From Paracoccus laeviglucosivorans (GTDB lineage: Bacteria > Pseudomonadota > Alphaproteobacteria > Rhodobacterales > Rhodobacteraceae), in NCBI RefSeq assembly GCF_900182695.1, contig NZ_FXTK01000026.1:1-39278 (forward strand): a DNA stretch of 39,278 bases, written 5' to 3'. The notes under the pieces are model-generated. The model was given only the letters and a program-made list of their open reading frames with translations, made no database searches and was not told the origin of the DNA. A program made the translations under genes and the position numbers. Of the stretch, positions 33,325-39,278 are shown one piece after another; positions within the stretch are counted from its first letter, which is position 1, and each line of letters opens with the position of its first letter.

Positions 33325-34106
33325 TACTTCCTGTAAGCTACCAAGGAAACGGCATAAATTGCTGCGGAAACGACGATGATCGACGGTCCGGCGGGCGTGT
33401 CCAGCCGCAAGCTGGCGAAAAGTCCGCAGACCACCGCCAAGGCTCCGATAAAAGTTGCGGAACCAGCCATCTGTTCAGGCGTTCTTGCGAATCCGCGTGC
33501 TGCGGCAGCGGGCACGATCAGCATGGCCGAGATCAGCAAGGCCCCCACGATGCGAATCGCAATGGCCACCACAATGGCCAAGGCAAGCGACAGGATCAAC
33601 CGCTCGAATTTCGGATTGATGCCTGCGGCGACCGCCAATTCCTCGTTGACCGAAGCGGTGATCAGCCGCTGCCAGCGCCAGACCAGCAGGCCCAGCACGG
33701 CCAGCGCGCCGCCCCAGATCCAGACCAGATCGCTGCGCGTGACGGCAAGGATGTCGCCAAACAGAAAGGCATCAAGGTTCATGCGCAGGCCGGGGATGAA
33801 ACTTGCCGCCAAAAGCCCGGTGGCCAGCGCGGAATGGGCGATGACGCCCAGCACCGTATCCATCCCCTGCCCCCGGCCCGTCAGCCAAGCGACCAGCAAC
33901 GCCATGCCGACTGCGACGGCCAATGTCCCCAGATAGAACGGCATCGAGAACGCAAAGCTTAGCGCGACGCCAAGGATCGCGGCATGCGAAGTCGAGTCGC
34001 CGAAATAGGCCATGCGCCGCCAGACGACGAACGACCCCAGCGCCCCGGTCGCCAGCACAAGGCCCAGCCCCGCGATCAAGGCGCGGATCAGGAAATCGTC
34101 AAGCAT
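33324..34106 (-). CDS. znuB: Zinc ABC transporter permease ZnuB
   Basis: This 260-residue integral membrane permease starts MLDDFLIRALIAGLGLVLAT. The ABC-3 family signature VVWRRMAYFGDSTSHAAILGVAL, many hydrophobic helices and the GALLISAMLIVPAAAARG segment identify it. It forms the channel for Zn2+ delivered by ZnuA and powered by ZnuC. The ATG at 34106 lies four bases after the znuC stop. A longer frame upstream is the antisense-frame overlap with the His-rich end of znuC and is rejected. Confidence 0.94.
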   Translation of the reverse strand: MLDDFLIRALIAGLGLVLATGALGSFVVWRRMAYFGDSTSHAAILGVALSFAFSMPFYLGTLAVAVGMALLVAWLTGRGQGMDTVLGVIAHSALATGLLAASFIPGLRMNLDAFLFGDILAVTRSDLVWIWGGALAVLGLLVWRWQRLITASVNEELAVAAGINPKFERLILSLALAIVVAIAIRIVGALLISAMLIVPAAAARGFARTPEQMAGSATFIGALAVVCGLFASLRLDTPAGPSIIVVSAAIYAVSLVAYRK

Positions 34107-34110
34107 TCGG

Positions 34111-34893
34111 TCAACCTTCGCGATGGTGGTGGTGGTGGCCGCAATCGGGGCCGTGGACATGCTCCTCGACATGGTCGTGGTCATGGTCATGATGGTGGCG
34201 GTAAAGCGCCAGCGTGCCCTGCGCCTCGGCCCCGAACAGGGCGCGGTATTCAGGCGCGGCACTGACCACCTGCGGCGTGCCTTCGCAGCAGACATGCCCG
34301 TTCAGGCAGATCACCCGGTCCGAGGCGCGCATCACCACCAGCAGATCATGGCTGACCATCAGCACGGCCACGCCGGTTTCCTGACGCACTTCCTCGATCA
34401 GGCGGTAAAAGGCGACAATGCCGGGCTGGTCCAGCCCCTGCGTGGGTTCGTCCAGCACCAAAAGCTGCGGATCGTTCAGCAGCGCACGGGCCAGCAGGAC
34501 GCGCTGGAACTGCCCGCCCGACAGCGCCGCAATCTGGCGCTGTTCCAGCCCCGGCACCCCCGTGCGCTCTAACACAGCCGCTGCTTGGGCATCGCTGACG
34601 CGCGTCGGCAGCGACAGGAAGCGGCGCACGGTCATGGGCATGGCGCGTTCGATATGGACCCGCTGCGGCACATAGCCGATGCGCAGGCCCCGCGCCCGCT
34701 CGACCCGCCCCGAGGTCAAGGCGACCTGCCCCAGCAGCGCCCGCACCAGCGTCGATTTGCCCGAGCCGTTCGGCCCCACGACTGTCACGATCTCGCGCGG
34801 TTGGATGCCCATGCTGACATGCGACAACACCGGCAGATCGGCGCCGGGATGGCTGACGGTCATGTCGCGGGCCTGAATCAGCGCGGCGGTCAT
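34111..34893 (-). CDS. znuC: Zinc ABC transporter ATPase ZnuC with His-rich tail
   Basis: This 260-residue ATPase has Walker A GPNGSGKST, signature LSGGQFQRVLLARAL, Walker B LLVLDEPTQGLD and the switch histidine in MVSHDL. The last 28 residues are extremely His/Asp-rich (HHHDHDHDH, then HGPDCGHHHHH), so the ATPase itself may bind or buffer zinc. The ATG overlaps the zur stop (ATGA). The identity is supported by motif content and by its place between zur and znuB. Confidence 0.94.
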   Translation of the reverse strand: MTAALIQARDMTVSHPGADLPVLSHVSMGIQPREIVTVVGPNGSGKSTLVRALLGQVALTSGRVERARGLRIGYVPQRVHIERAMPMTVRRFLSLPTRVSDAQAAAVLERTGVPGLEQRQIAALSGGQFQRVLLARALLNDPQLLVLDEPTQGLDQPGIVAFYRLIEEVRQETGVAVLMVSHDLLVVMRASDRVICLNGHVCCEGTPQVVSAAPEYRALFGAEAQGTLALYRHHHDHDHDHVEEHVHGPDCGHHHHHREG

Positions 34894-35384
34894 GCCTGTC
34901 CTGCCTTGGCGCAGGCCGCGCACAGGCCCAGCAGTTCGATGGTGCTGCGTTCGATGGTAAAGCCGTTCTCGGCCCCCAGATCGGCCAGCGCGCCGCGAAG
35001 GGCGGCGCTTTCCGCCTCGGCCACCTGTTCGCAATTGCGGCAGATGAGGAAACTGGGCGCATGGTCGCGCTTTTCCGACAGGCAGGCGGCATAGGCGTTC
35101 AGGCGGCGCACGCGATGGGCAAAGCCCTGCTCGACCAGAAAGTCCAGCGCACGATAGGCGACGGGCGGCTGCTTGCCATACCCTTCGGCCGCCAGACGCT
35201 CCAGCACGTCATAGGCCCCCATGGCGCGATGCGATTCAAGCAGGATTTCCAGTACGCGGCGGCGCACCGGGGTCAGGCGCACGCCTTCGGCGCGGGCCTG
35301 TTCCTCGGCGCGGGCAAGGACGGTCGCCGTGCAATGGGCGTGGTCATGGGCATGAAACGGATCGACCGGATGTGTGTCGGACAT
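34890..35384 (-). CDS. zur: Zinc uptake regulator Zur (Fur family)
   Basis: This 164-residue Fur-family repressor has a winged helix (about 36-90; GVRLTPVRRRVLEILLES and PVAYRALDFLVEQGF). The structural zinc cysteines are in FLICRNCEQ and GLCAACAK, as usual in Zur. An N-terminal HAHDHAHC extension is unusually His-rich. With zinc bound, Zur represses high-affinity uptake. Here it heads its own znuC-znuB operon and is divergent from znuA. Two palindromic sites in the 80-base gap suggest autoregulation. Fur is an alternative, but gene context makes Zur far more likely. Confidence 0.92.
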   Translation of the reverse strand: MSDTHPVDPFHAHDHAHCTATVLARAEEQARAEGVRLTPVRRRVLEILLESHRAMGAYDVLERLAAEGYGKQPPVAYRALDFLVEQGFAHRVRRLNAYAACLSEKRDHAPSFLICRNCEQVAEAESAALRGALADLGAENGFTIERSTIELLGLCAACAKAGQA

Positions 35385-35387
35385 TTC

Positions 35388-35400
35388 GTTATATTATCAC
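35388..35400. promoter_or_regulatory. Zur-box-like palindrome 1
   Basis: GTTATATTATCAC pairs with its own complement at 10 of 12 non-central positions, resembling AT-rich Zur operators of alphaproteobacteria (a GTTATA...TATAAC type core). It lies just upstream of the zur start, where repressor binding would block zur-znuCB and perhaps znuA transcription. Confidence 0.6.
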
Positions 35401-35414
35401 ATTTCTCTTGACGG

Positions 35415-35427
35415 GTTACGATATAAC
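35415..35427. promoter_or_regulatory. Zur-box-like palindrome 2
   Basis: GTTACGATATAAC has matched outer halves (GTTA/TAAC) and the AT-rich core of a second, weaker Zur-like operator, about 38 bases upstream of znuA. Together with site 1 it gives each divergent unit a nearby operator. Confidence 0.5.
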
Positions 35428-35464
35428 ATAAATAACCACGGCGTTTCTGCAAGAGAGCCTGCCC

Positions 35465-36490
35465 ATGACCCGTATATCCCGCATCCGCCTGTCCCTGTTC
35501 GCCAGCGCCGCCCTTGGCCTGACCACGCTGCCCGCATTGGCAGAGGTGCCGAATGTCGTGACCGACATTCCCGCCGTCGGCGCACTTGTTGCGCAGGTGA
35601 TGGGCGATCTGGGCAGCCCCACCGTCCTGATGGAGGCGGGCGGCGACCCGCACCATTACCAGATGCGCCCCAGTCAGGCGCGCAGCCTGCAAAACGCCGA
35701 TCTGCTGGTCTGGATCGGGCCAGAACTGGCCCCCTGGCTGGTCCGCCCGTCCGAGGCGCTGGCGCAAGGTGCGTCGATGCCGCTGCTGGCCGTTCCCGAC
35801 ACGCGGCTGCGCGAATATGCGGGTGACGGACATGATCACGGCGACGAACACGACCATGACCATCCCGAGGATCACGATCACGACCATGCCGCGCATGAGC
35901 ATGAGCATGAGCATGAGCATGAGCATGAGCATGAGCATGACGACCACGGCGATCATGACCACCACCATTCCGGGACCGATCCCCATGCATGGCTGGACCC
36001 CGAAAACGGCAAAATCTGGCTTGCCGCCATCGCCGAGACCCTGGCCCAACGCGACCCCGACAATGCCTCCGCCTATCGCGCCAATGCCCAACAGGGCGTG
36101 GCCGATCTGACCGCGCTGGACACTGAACTGAAAGCCACGCTGGAGCCCGCCATGGGCAAGCATTTCGTGGTCTTCCACGACGCCTATGGCTATTTCACCC
36201 AGCATTTCGGCCTTGAGGCAGCGATCCCTGTCAGCCTTGGCGATGCCAGCACGCCCTCGGCCGCGCGGCTCAGGGAAATCCAGACCCAGATTCGCGACGC
36301 GGGTGCAAGCTGCGCCTTTCCCGAGGCGAACCACGATCCCAAGCTTTTGCATGTGGTGACCGAAGGCACCGGCGCCCGCGAAGGCGCGGCACTGGACCCA
36401 GAAGGCAGCACGGCGGGCGAAGGCGCGGCGCTATATGCCGGGATCCTGCGCAACATGGGCACAGCTTTTGCCGATTGCCTGAAGGACTGA
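35465..36490 (+). CDS. znuA: Zinc-binding periplasmic protein ZnuA
   Basis: This 341-residue solute-binding protein has a signal peptide (LFASAALGLTTLPALA, about 9-25). Zinc-ligand regions of the cluster A-I family are GGDPHHYQMRPS, TDPHAWLDPENG and VVFHDAYGYF. The central charged loop (about 119-175) is an exceptionally long His/Asp/Glu stretch with a (His-Glu)7 run, thought in the family to collect zinc. It is encoded by a perfect hexanucleotide repeat. A cysteine pair (SCAFPE and ADCLKD) could form the usual C-terminal disulfide. It delivers Zn2+ to ZnuBC and is read divergently from zur. Confidence 0.95.
   Translation: MTRISRIRLSLFASAALGLTTLPALAEVPNVVTDIPAVGALVAQVMGDLGSPTVLMEAGGDPHHYQMRPSQARSLQNADLLVWIGPELAPWLVRPSEALAQGASMPLLAVPDTRLREYAGDGHDHGDEHDHDHPEDHDHDHAAHEHEHEHEHEHEHEHDDHGDHDHHHSGTDPHAWLDPENGKIWLAAIAETLAQRDPDNASAYRANAQQGVADLTALDTELKATLEPAMGKHFVVFHDAYGYFTQHFGLEAAIPVSLGDASTPSAARLREIQTQIRDAGASCAFPEANHDPKLLHVVTEGTGAREGAALDPEGSTAGEGAALYAGILRNMGTAFADCLKD
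35893..35940 (+). repeat. Hexanucleotide tandem repeat (GCATGA)8 inside znuA
   Basis: Eight perfect copies of GCATGA in a row encode the His-Glu run of the ZnuA metal loop. The unit is a multiple of three, so slippage would change loop length without breaking the frame. Less regular CAT/CAC-GAC-rich codons flank it on both sides. Confidence 0.95.
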
Positions 36491-36502
36491 CGGAACAGGG
36501 GG

Positions 36503-36534
36503 TTTCCTGCCACGCCCCTCCGCGGGGCAGGAAA
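36503..36534 (+). other. Stem-loop between znuA and its terminator
   Basis: Arms TTTCCTGCC (36503-36511) and GGCAGGAAA (36526-36534), with an inner CCCC/GGGG stem, form a hairpin right after znuA. It lacks a T-run. It may protect the mRNA 3' end or act with the terminator that follows. Confidence 0.5.
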
Positions 36535-36537
36535 AGG

Positions 36538-36571
36538 GGGCGGATGCCGGGGCTGGCATCCGCCCTTTTTT
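36538..36571 (+). terminator. Strong intrinsic terminator after znuA
   Basis: An 11-bp perfect stem (GGGCGGATGCC, 36538-36548, and its complement 36555-36565) with a six-base loop is followed directly by six T residues. This is the clearest rho-independent terminator in the window and isolates znuA from hemP. Confidence 0.92.
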
Positions 36572-36614
36572 CATGCCTGCCGCCCCGCCCTAATGGCCTG
36601 ATTCAAGGGGTTTT

Positions 36615-36711
36615 GCTGTGCGGAATAATTCCCGACTATTTTCCTTTGACATATCTCATGATTTTTGTCAGGTTAATGTCACCGCGCTATCAAAGGAACG
36701 AGGAATTGGAT
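36615..36711 (+). promoter_or_regulatory. AT-rich hemP promoter region with short palindromes
   Basis: This stretch is the most AT-rich in the right half of the window. It holds TTGACA (36646-36651) as a possible -35 box without a well-spaced -10, a perfect 11-base palindrome GGAATAATTCC (36622-36632), and inverted TGA/TCA triplets around 36649-36671. hemP genes are normally iron-controlled (Fur/Mur, RirA or Irr), so one of these could be the operator, but none matches a consensus well enough to name the regulator. Confidence 0.4.
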
Positions 36712-36888
36712 ATGACCGCGACCCGCCCCGCCGAATTTTCCCGCCCCGGCGCAACCGCGCTGCAACGCCTGCCGGAATACGATGCCGAAGTGCTGACCGC
36801 TGGCGGCAATCAGGCGCTGATCGTGCTGGGCGATCAGGTCTATAACCTGCGCATCACCCGCGCGGGCAAGCTGATCCTGACCAAGTAA
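36712..36888 (+). CDS. hemP: Hemin uptake protein HemP
   Basis: This 58-residue protein ends in the family signature VYNLRITRAGKLILTK, preceded by GNQALIVLGDQ. HemP proteins are linked to hemin uptake and act, in the cases studied, as small regulators or RNA/DNA-binding activators of haem transport genes. The mechanism here is not visible. The ATG at 36712 has GAGGA upstream at normal spacing. It is alone: no haem receptor or hmu transporter is in the window. A hairpin terminator follows. Confidence 0.9.
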   Translation: MTATRPAEFSRPGATALQRLPEYDAEVLTAGGNQALIVLGDQVYNLRITRAGKLILTK

Positions 36889-36922
36889 TTCCCCGCGCAG
36901 GCCGACTACCTGCCGGATGCGA

Positions 36923-36950
36923 AAAGGGCGCGGATAGCCCCGCGCCCTTT
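36923..36950 (+). terminator. Terminator after hemP, possibly shared with rluB
   Basis: An 11-bp stem (AAAGGGCGCGG, 36923-36933, and CCGCGCCCTTT, 36940-36950) with a six-base loop lies between convergent hemP and the RluB-type gene. It reads as a hairpin from either side, with a short T-rich flank on both strands. Confidence 0.75.
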
Positions 36951-37005
36951 CCGATAAGAACCCACGTTGCCCTGCAGCAATTGCCCGGCAACTTGTCTGC
37001 GGCAA

Positions 37006-38547
37006 TCAGCCGCGACGCGGACCTTTTCCCTCGGGTCGCGTCCCCTTGCCGGGGGCGCGATCTGTGTTTCTGGGACCACCTTTGCCCGCGAAACCACCGG
37101 GTTTGCCAAAGGGCTTGCCGCCCGGCTTGCCACCGCGCGATTCGGGTTTGCCGCCAAAGGATTTCCGCTCACCATCGCGTTTCTCGAACGGTTTGCGGTC
37201 GCCGTCTTCGCGGCGGGCATAGGGTTTGCGATCCCCGTCCTCACGCTTTGCATAGGGCTTGCGGTCGCCCTGCGGACGGTCGCCGAAGGAACGACGCTCA
37301 CCATCCTCGCGCTTGGCGTAAGGCTTACGGTCGCCATCTTCACGGCGGGCAAACGGCTTGCCCTCGCGCTTGGCAAAGGGACGGTCGCCATCCTCGCGTT
37401 TGGCATAGGGCTTGCGGTCGCCCTGCGGACGGTCGCCGAACGAACGGCGCTCACCATCCTCGCGCTTGGCATAAGGCTTGCGGTCGCCGTCCTCGCGCTT
37501 GGCAAACGGGCGGCGGTCGCTTTGCGGGCGGTCGCCGTAAGGCTTGCGATCACCGTCTTCGCGACGCGCGAAAGGTTTACGATCCCCGTCCTCGCGCTTG
37601 GCGAAAGGCTTGCGGTCCCCCTGCGGGCGGTCGCCGAACGAACGGCGCTCACCATCCTCGCGGTTGCCGAAGGGTTTGCGGTCGCCATCCTCGCGGCGGG
37701 CGAAGCGGCGCGGACGCTCATCGGTCGATTCGTCACGGCGCCCGGCACCGCGTTCGCGGAAATCGCGGGGCTTGGCATCGGTTTCTTCGCCGGTCAGCAG
37801 TCCGCCAAGCTGGTCACGCAGCACCTTGCGCTTGACCTCGCGGACCTCGTTCTCCTCAAGGCCGGTCAGCTTGAAGGGGCCGTAACCGATGCGGATCAGG
37901 CGGTTCACGATCAGGCCGACATGCGACATGGCGCGGCGGATCTCGCGGTTCTTGCCTTCGCGGATGCCGACGGTCAGCCACGCATTCGCGCCCTGCTGGC
38001 TGTCCAGCGCAATCTCCATCGGGGCGAAATCCTCGCCATCAATGGTCACGCCGCGGCGTAGGGGGGCAAAGGTCAGATCGCTGGGCGTGCCGTTGACGCG
38101 CACGCGGTAACGACGCAGCCAGCCGGTGGTGGGCAGTTCCAGCCGCCGCTTCAGCTCTCCGTCATTGGTCAGCAGCAGCAGACCTTCGGAATTCAGGTCA
38201 AGCCTGCCCACGGTCATCACGCGGGGCAGGTCGCGCGGCAGCGCATCAAAGACCGTCTGGCGGCCCTTTTCGTCGGATTCCGAGGTGACCAGACCCAGCG
38301 GCTTGTAATACATCCACAGCTTGGTTTCCTGCGGCTCTTCCAGCTTTTTGCCGTCCACGGTGATGCGGTCGGCGGGGGTCACGTCCAGCGCGGGGCTGTC
38401 GATTTTCTTGCCGTTCACCGTCACGCGACCCTCAAGGATCATGCGTTCGGCATCGCGGCGGCTGGCAACACCGGCGCGTGCAATCACCTTCGCGATGCGG
38501 TCGGCGGTTTTCTTGACGGAATCGTTGTGTTCTGGCGTGTCGTTCAT
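37006..38547 (-). CDS. rluB: RluB-type 23S rRNA pseudouridine synthase with long repetitive tail
   Basis: This encodes 513 residues from the ATG at 38547 (AGGAGATC upstream). An S4 RNA-binding domain (about 17-65; RIAKVIARAGVASRRDAERM and GRVTVNGKKI) is followed by the RsuA/RluB catalytic domain with the essential aspartate in VGRLDLNSEGLLLLTNDG and the KNREIRRAM motif. The catalytic part ends near residue 255 (LRDQLGGLLTGEE). The remaining half, about 255-513, consists of Arg/Asp/Lys/Phe/Tyr repeats such as KREDGDRKPFARREDGD, ending in a Gly/Lys/Arg region. It probably is disordered and binds RNA. RluB normally modifies U2605 of 23S rRNA. RluE/F-type specificity cannot be excluded. Confidence 0.9.
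   Translation of the reverse strand: MNDTPEHNDSVKKTADRIAKVIARAGVASRRDAERMILEGRVTVNGKKIDSPALDVTPADRITVDGKKLEEPQETKLWMYYKPLGLVTSESDEKGRQTVFDALPRDLPRVMTVGRLDLNSEGLLLLTNDGELKRRLELPTTGWLRRYRVRVNGTPSDLTFAPLRRGVTIDGEDFAPMEIALDSQQGANAWLTVGIREGKNREIRRAMSHVGLIVNRLIRIGYGPFKLTGLEENEVREVKRKVLRDQLGGLLTGEETDAKPRDFRERGAGRRDESTDERPRRFARREDGDRKPFGNREDGERRSFGDRPQGDRKPFAKREDGDRKPFARREDGDRKPYGDRPQSDRRPFAKREDGDRKPYAKREDGERRSFGDRPQGDRKPYAKREDGDRPFAKREGKPFARREDGDRKPYAKREDGERRSFGDRPQGDRKPYAKREDGDRKPYARREDGDRKPFEKRDGERKSFGGKPESRGGKPGGKPFGKPGGFAGKGGPRNTDRAPGKGTRPEGKGPRRG
37180..37735 (-). repeat. Degenerate tandem repeats encoding the RluB tail
   Basis: Imperfect units of about 30-36 and multiples up to about 140-200 bases recur through this stretch. 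For instance CTCACCATCCTCGCG appears at about 37300, 37448 and 37650, and related CCGTCCTCGCG units appear at further sites. On the coding strand the units encode variants of REDGDRKPFA/Y and GDRPQGDRKP. The pattern is coding-sequence repeat expansion, not a CRISPR array. Confidence 0.85.
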
Positions 38548-38628
38548 GGCGATCTCCTGCGCATCTCTGCGGTGGCAAAGCGGGCTATCTAGTCCCAACG
38601 CCGTAAATATGGAAGCGGTTCTTGCGCG

Positions 38629-39126
38629 ATGAAAGAAGTCGCGTCAGAAAACCGCATGGATTTCGCATCTCATATGCCCGAGGCGCTGGCCCAAGCGCAT
38701 GCTGCAGCGCGGCGAGGCGAGGTGCCCGTGGGCGCCGTGCTTGTCGGGCCTGACGGGCGCGTGCTGGCCCGCGCAGGCAACCGCACCCGCGAATGGTCGG
38801 ACCCGACAGCCCATGCCGAAATCGTGGCGATCCGCGAAGCCTGTCGCATATTGGGGTCGGAACGCCTGCCCGGCTCGCAGCTTTGGGTGACGCTTGAGCC
38901 GTGCCCGATGTGCGCCGCAGCTATTTCCGCAGCCCGGATTTCAGTGGTTTACTACGGTGCGGACGATCCGCGCATGGGGGGCGTGCGGCACGGCGCGCGG
39001 GTGTTCGATCACCCGCAATGCCATCACCGCCCCGAAGTGATCGACGGCATTTCCGCAGCAGAATCGCGCCGTATTCTGCAGGACTTCTTTCGCGAACGCA
39101 GGGGCAGTGGCAGTGTAGATGACTGA
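38629..39126 (+). CDS. tadA: tRNA-specific adenosine deaminase TadA
   Basis: This 165-residue zinc deaminase converts A34 to inosine in tRNA-Arg. Zinc and catalytic motifs are TAHAEIVAI (His and proton-shuttle Glu) and LEPCPMCAAAIS (two Cys ligands). The C-terminal FFRERR helix is typical of TadA. The frame starts at ATG 38629, while ATG 38656 (MDFASHMPEALAQA) fits the usual N-terminus better. Neither has a strong ribosome site, so the true start may be the inner one. The gene is divergent from rluB with an 81-base gap. Confidence 0.93.
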   Translation: MKEVASENRMDFASHMPEALAQAHAAARRGEVPVGAVLVGPDGRVLARAGNRTREWSDPTAHAEIVAIREACRILGSERLPGSQLWVTLEPCPMCAAAISAARISVVYYGADDPRMGGVRHGARVFDHPQCHHRPEVIDGISAAESRRILQDFFRERRGSGSVDD

Positions 39127-39185
39127 GGCTTGCGCTGCGCTGCAGCATCTTTAGGATGCCTGTCCAACGAACATTGGGGGGATTG

Positions 39186-39278
39186 ATGTTCAACAAGATT
39201 CTAGTGGCGAACCGTGGCGAAATCGCGATCCGCGTCATGCGCGCGGCGAACGAGCTTGGGAAGAAGACGGTTGCCGTT
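39186..39278 (+). CDS. pyc: Biotin carboxylase domain protein, probably pyruvate carboxylase, 5' end only
   Basis: Thirty-one codons are visible, starting MFNKILVANRGEIAIRVMRA and continuing to the window edge. This is the universal N-terminus of biotin carboxylases. The following ANELGKKTVAV is the wording usual in pyruvate carboxylase, which makes oxaloacetate from pyruvate. AccC or the alpha subunit of propionyl-CoA carboxylase are alternatives that cannot be excluded from the fragment. GGGGGG precedes the ATG as ribosome site. Confidence 0.7.
   Translation, partial: MFNKILVANRGEIAIRVMRAANELGKKTVAV

Noticed and set aside
37180..37735. Possible CRISPR array from regularly recurring short units
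   Set aside because: Units are degenerate, in frame, of uneven spacing and encode a repeated peptide. There are no unique spacers and no cas genes.
36967..38061. Plus-strand ORF of 364 codons that looks like a hydrophobic membrane protein with Leu/Ala/Val repeats
   Set aside because: It is the complement of the Arg/Asp/Lys repeats of the RluB tail (for example CGC-GAG read backwards as CTC-GCG). It ends within the antisense of the catalytic domain and has no ribosome site or family match.

Overview
The window is GC-rich chromosomal DNA of an alphaproteobacterium of the Rhodobacterales, most likely Paracoccus or a close relative. The supports are a Rhodobacter-type gene transfer agent (GTA) head cluster, the nifR3-ntrB-ntrC-ntrY-ntrX-trkA-trkH-hfq-hflX order, NtrC and NtrX regulators without a GAFTGA loop, and the best-fitting homologues of most proteins. 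The genus is inferred from remembered protein families, not from a search.

Layout. (1) 1-5921, minus strand: the head-morphogenesis part of a GTA cluster (g1 small terminase, g2 large terminase, g3 portal, g3.5, g4 protease, g5 capsid, g6 connector, g7 adaptor). g7 is cut after about 38 codons by the end of an IS1182-like insertion sequence whose transposase runs off the left edge. (2) 6184-8621, minus strand: fabF-mltG. (3) 8835-14666, plus strand: a possible envelope-stress block of TelA, a DUF2927 lipoprotein, an SPFH/GYF protein and a double zinc-ribbon membrane protein, followed by a PfkB sugar kinase. (4) 14822-27077, minus strand: dusB, the two Ntr two-component systems, Trk potassium uptake, Hfq and HflX. 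(5) 27309-32670, plus strand: L-serine dehydratase, a COG3650-like lipoprotein, and a YjbH-YjbF (GfcD/GfcB-type) exopolysaccharide-related pair. A small convergent gene encodes an exported protein with an eight-aspartate tail. (6) 33324-36490: the zinc regulon, zur-znuC-znuB divergent from znuA, with palindromic operator-like sites between them. (7) 36712-39278: hemP, an RluB-type pseudouridine synthase with a very long repetitive basic/acidic tail, tadA, and the first 31 codons of a biotin carboxylase protein, probably pyruvate carboxylase.

No tRNA, rRNA or CRISPR array was recognised, and no intergenic gap exceeds 300 bases. The points most worth follow-up are the IS-interrupted GTA cluster, the PspA-less TelA/SPFH/zinc-ribbon operon, the poly-Asp small exported protein beside yjbH-yjbF, and a 23-bp repeat found as a single copy and as a large inverted pair in the ntr-trk-hfq-hflX region.
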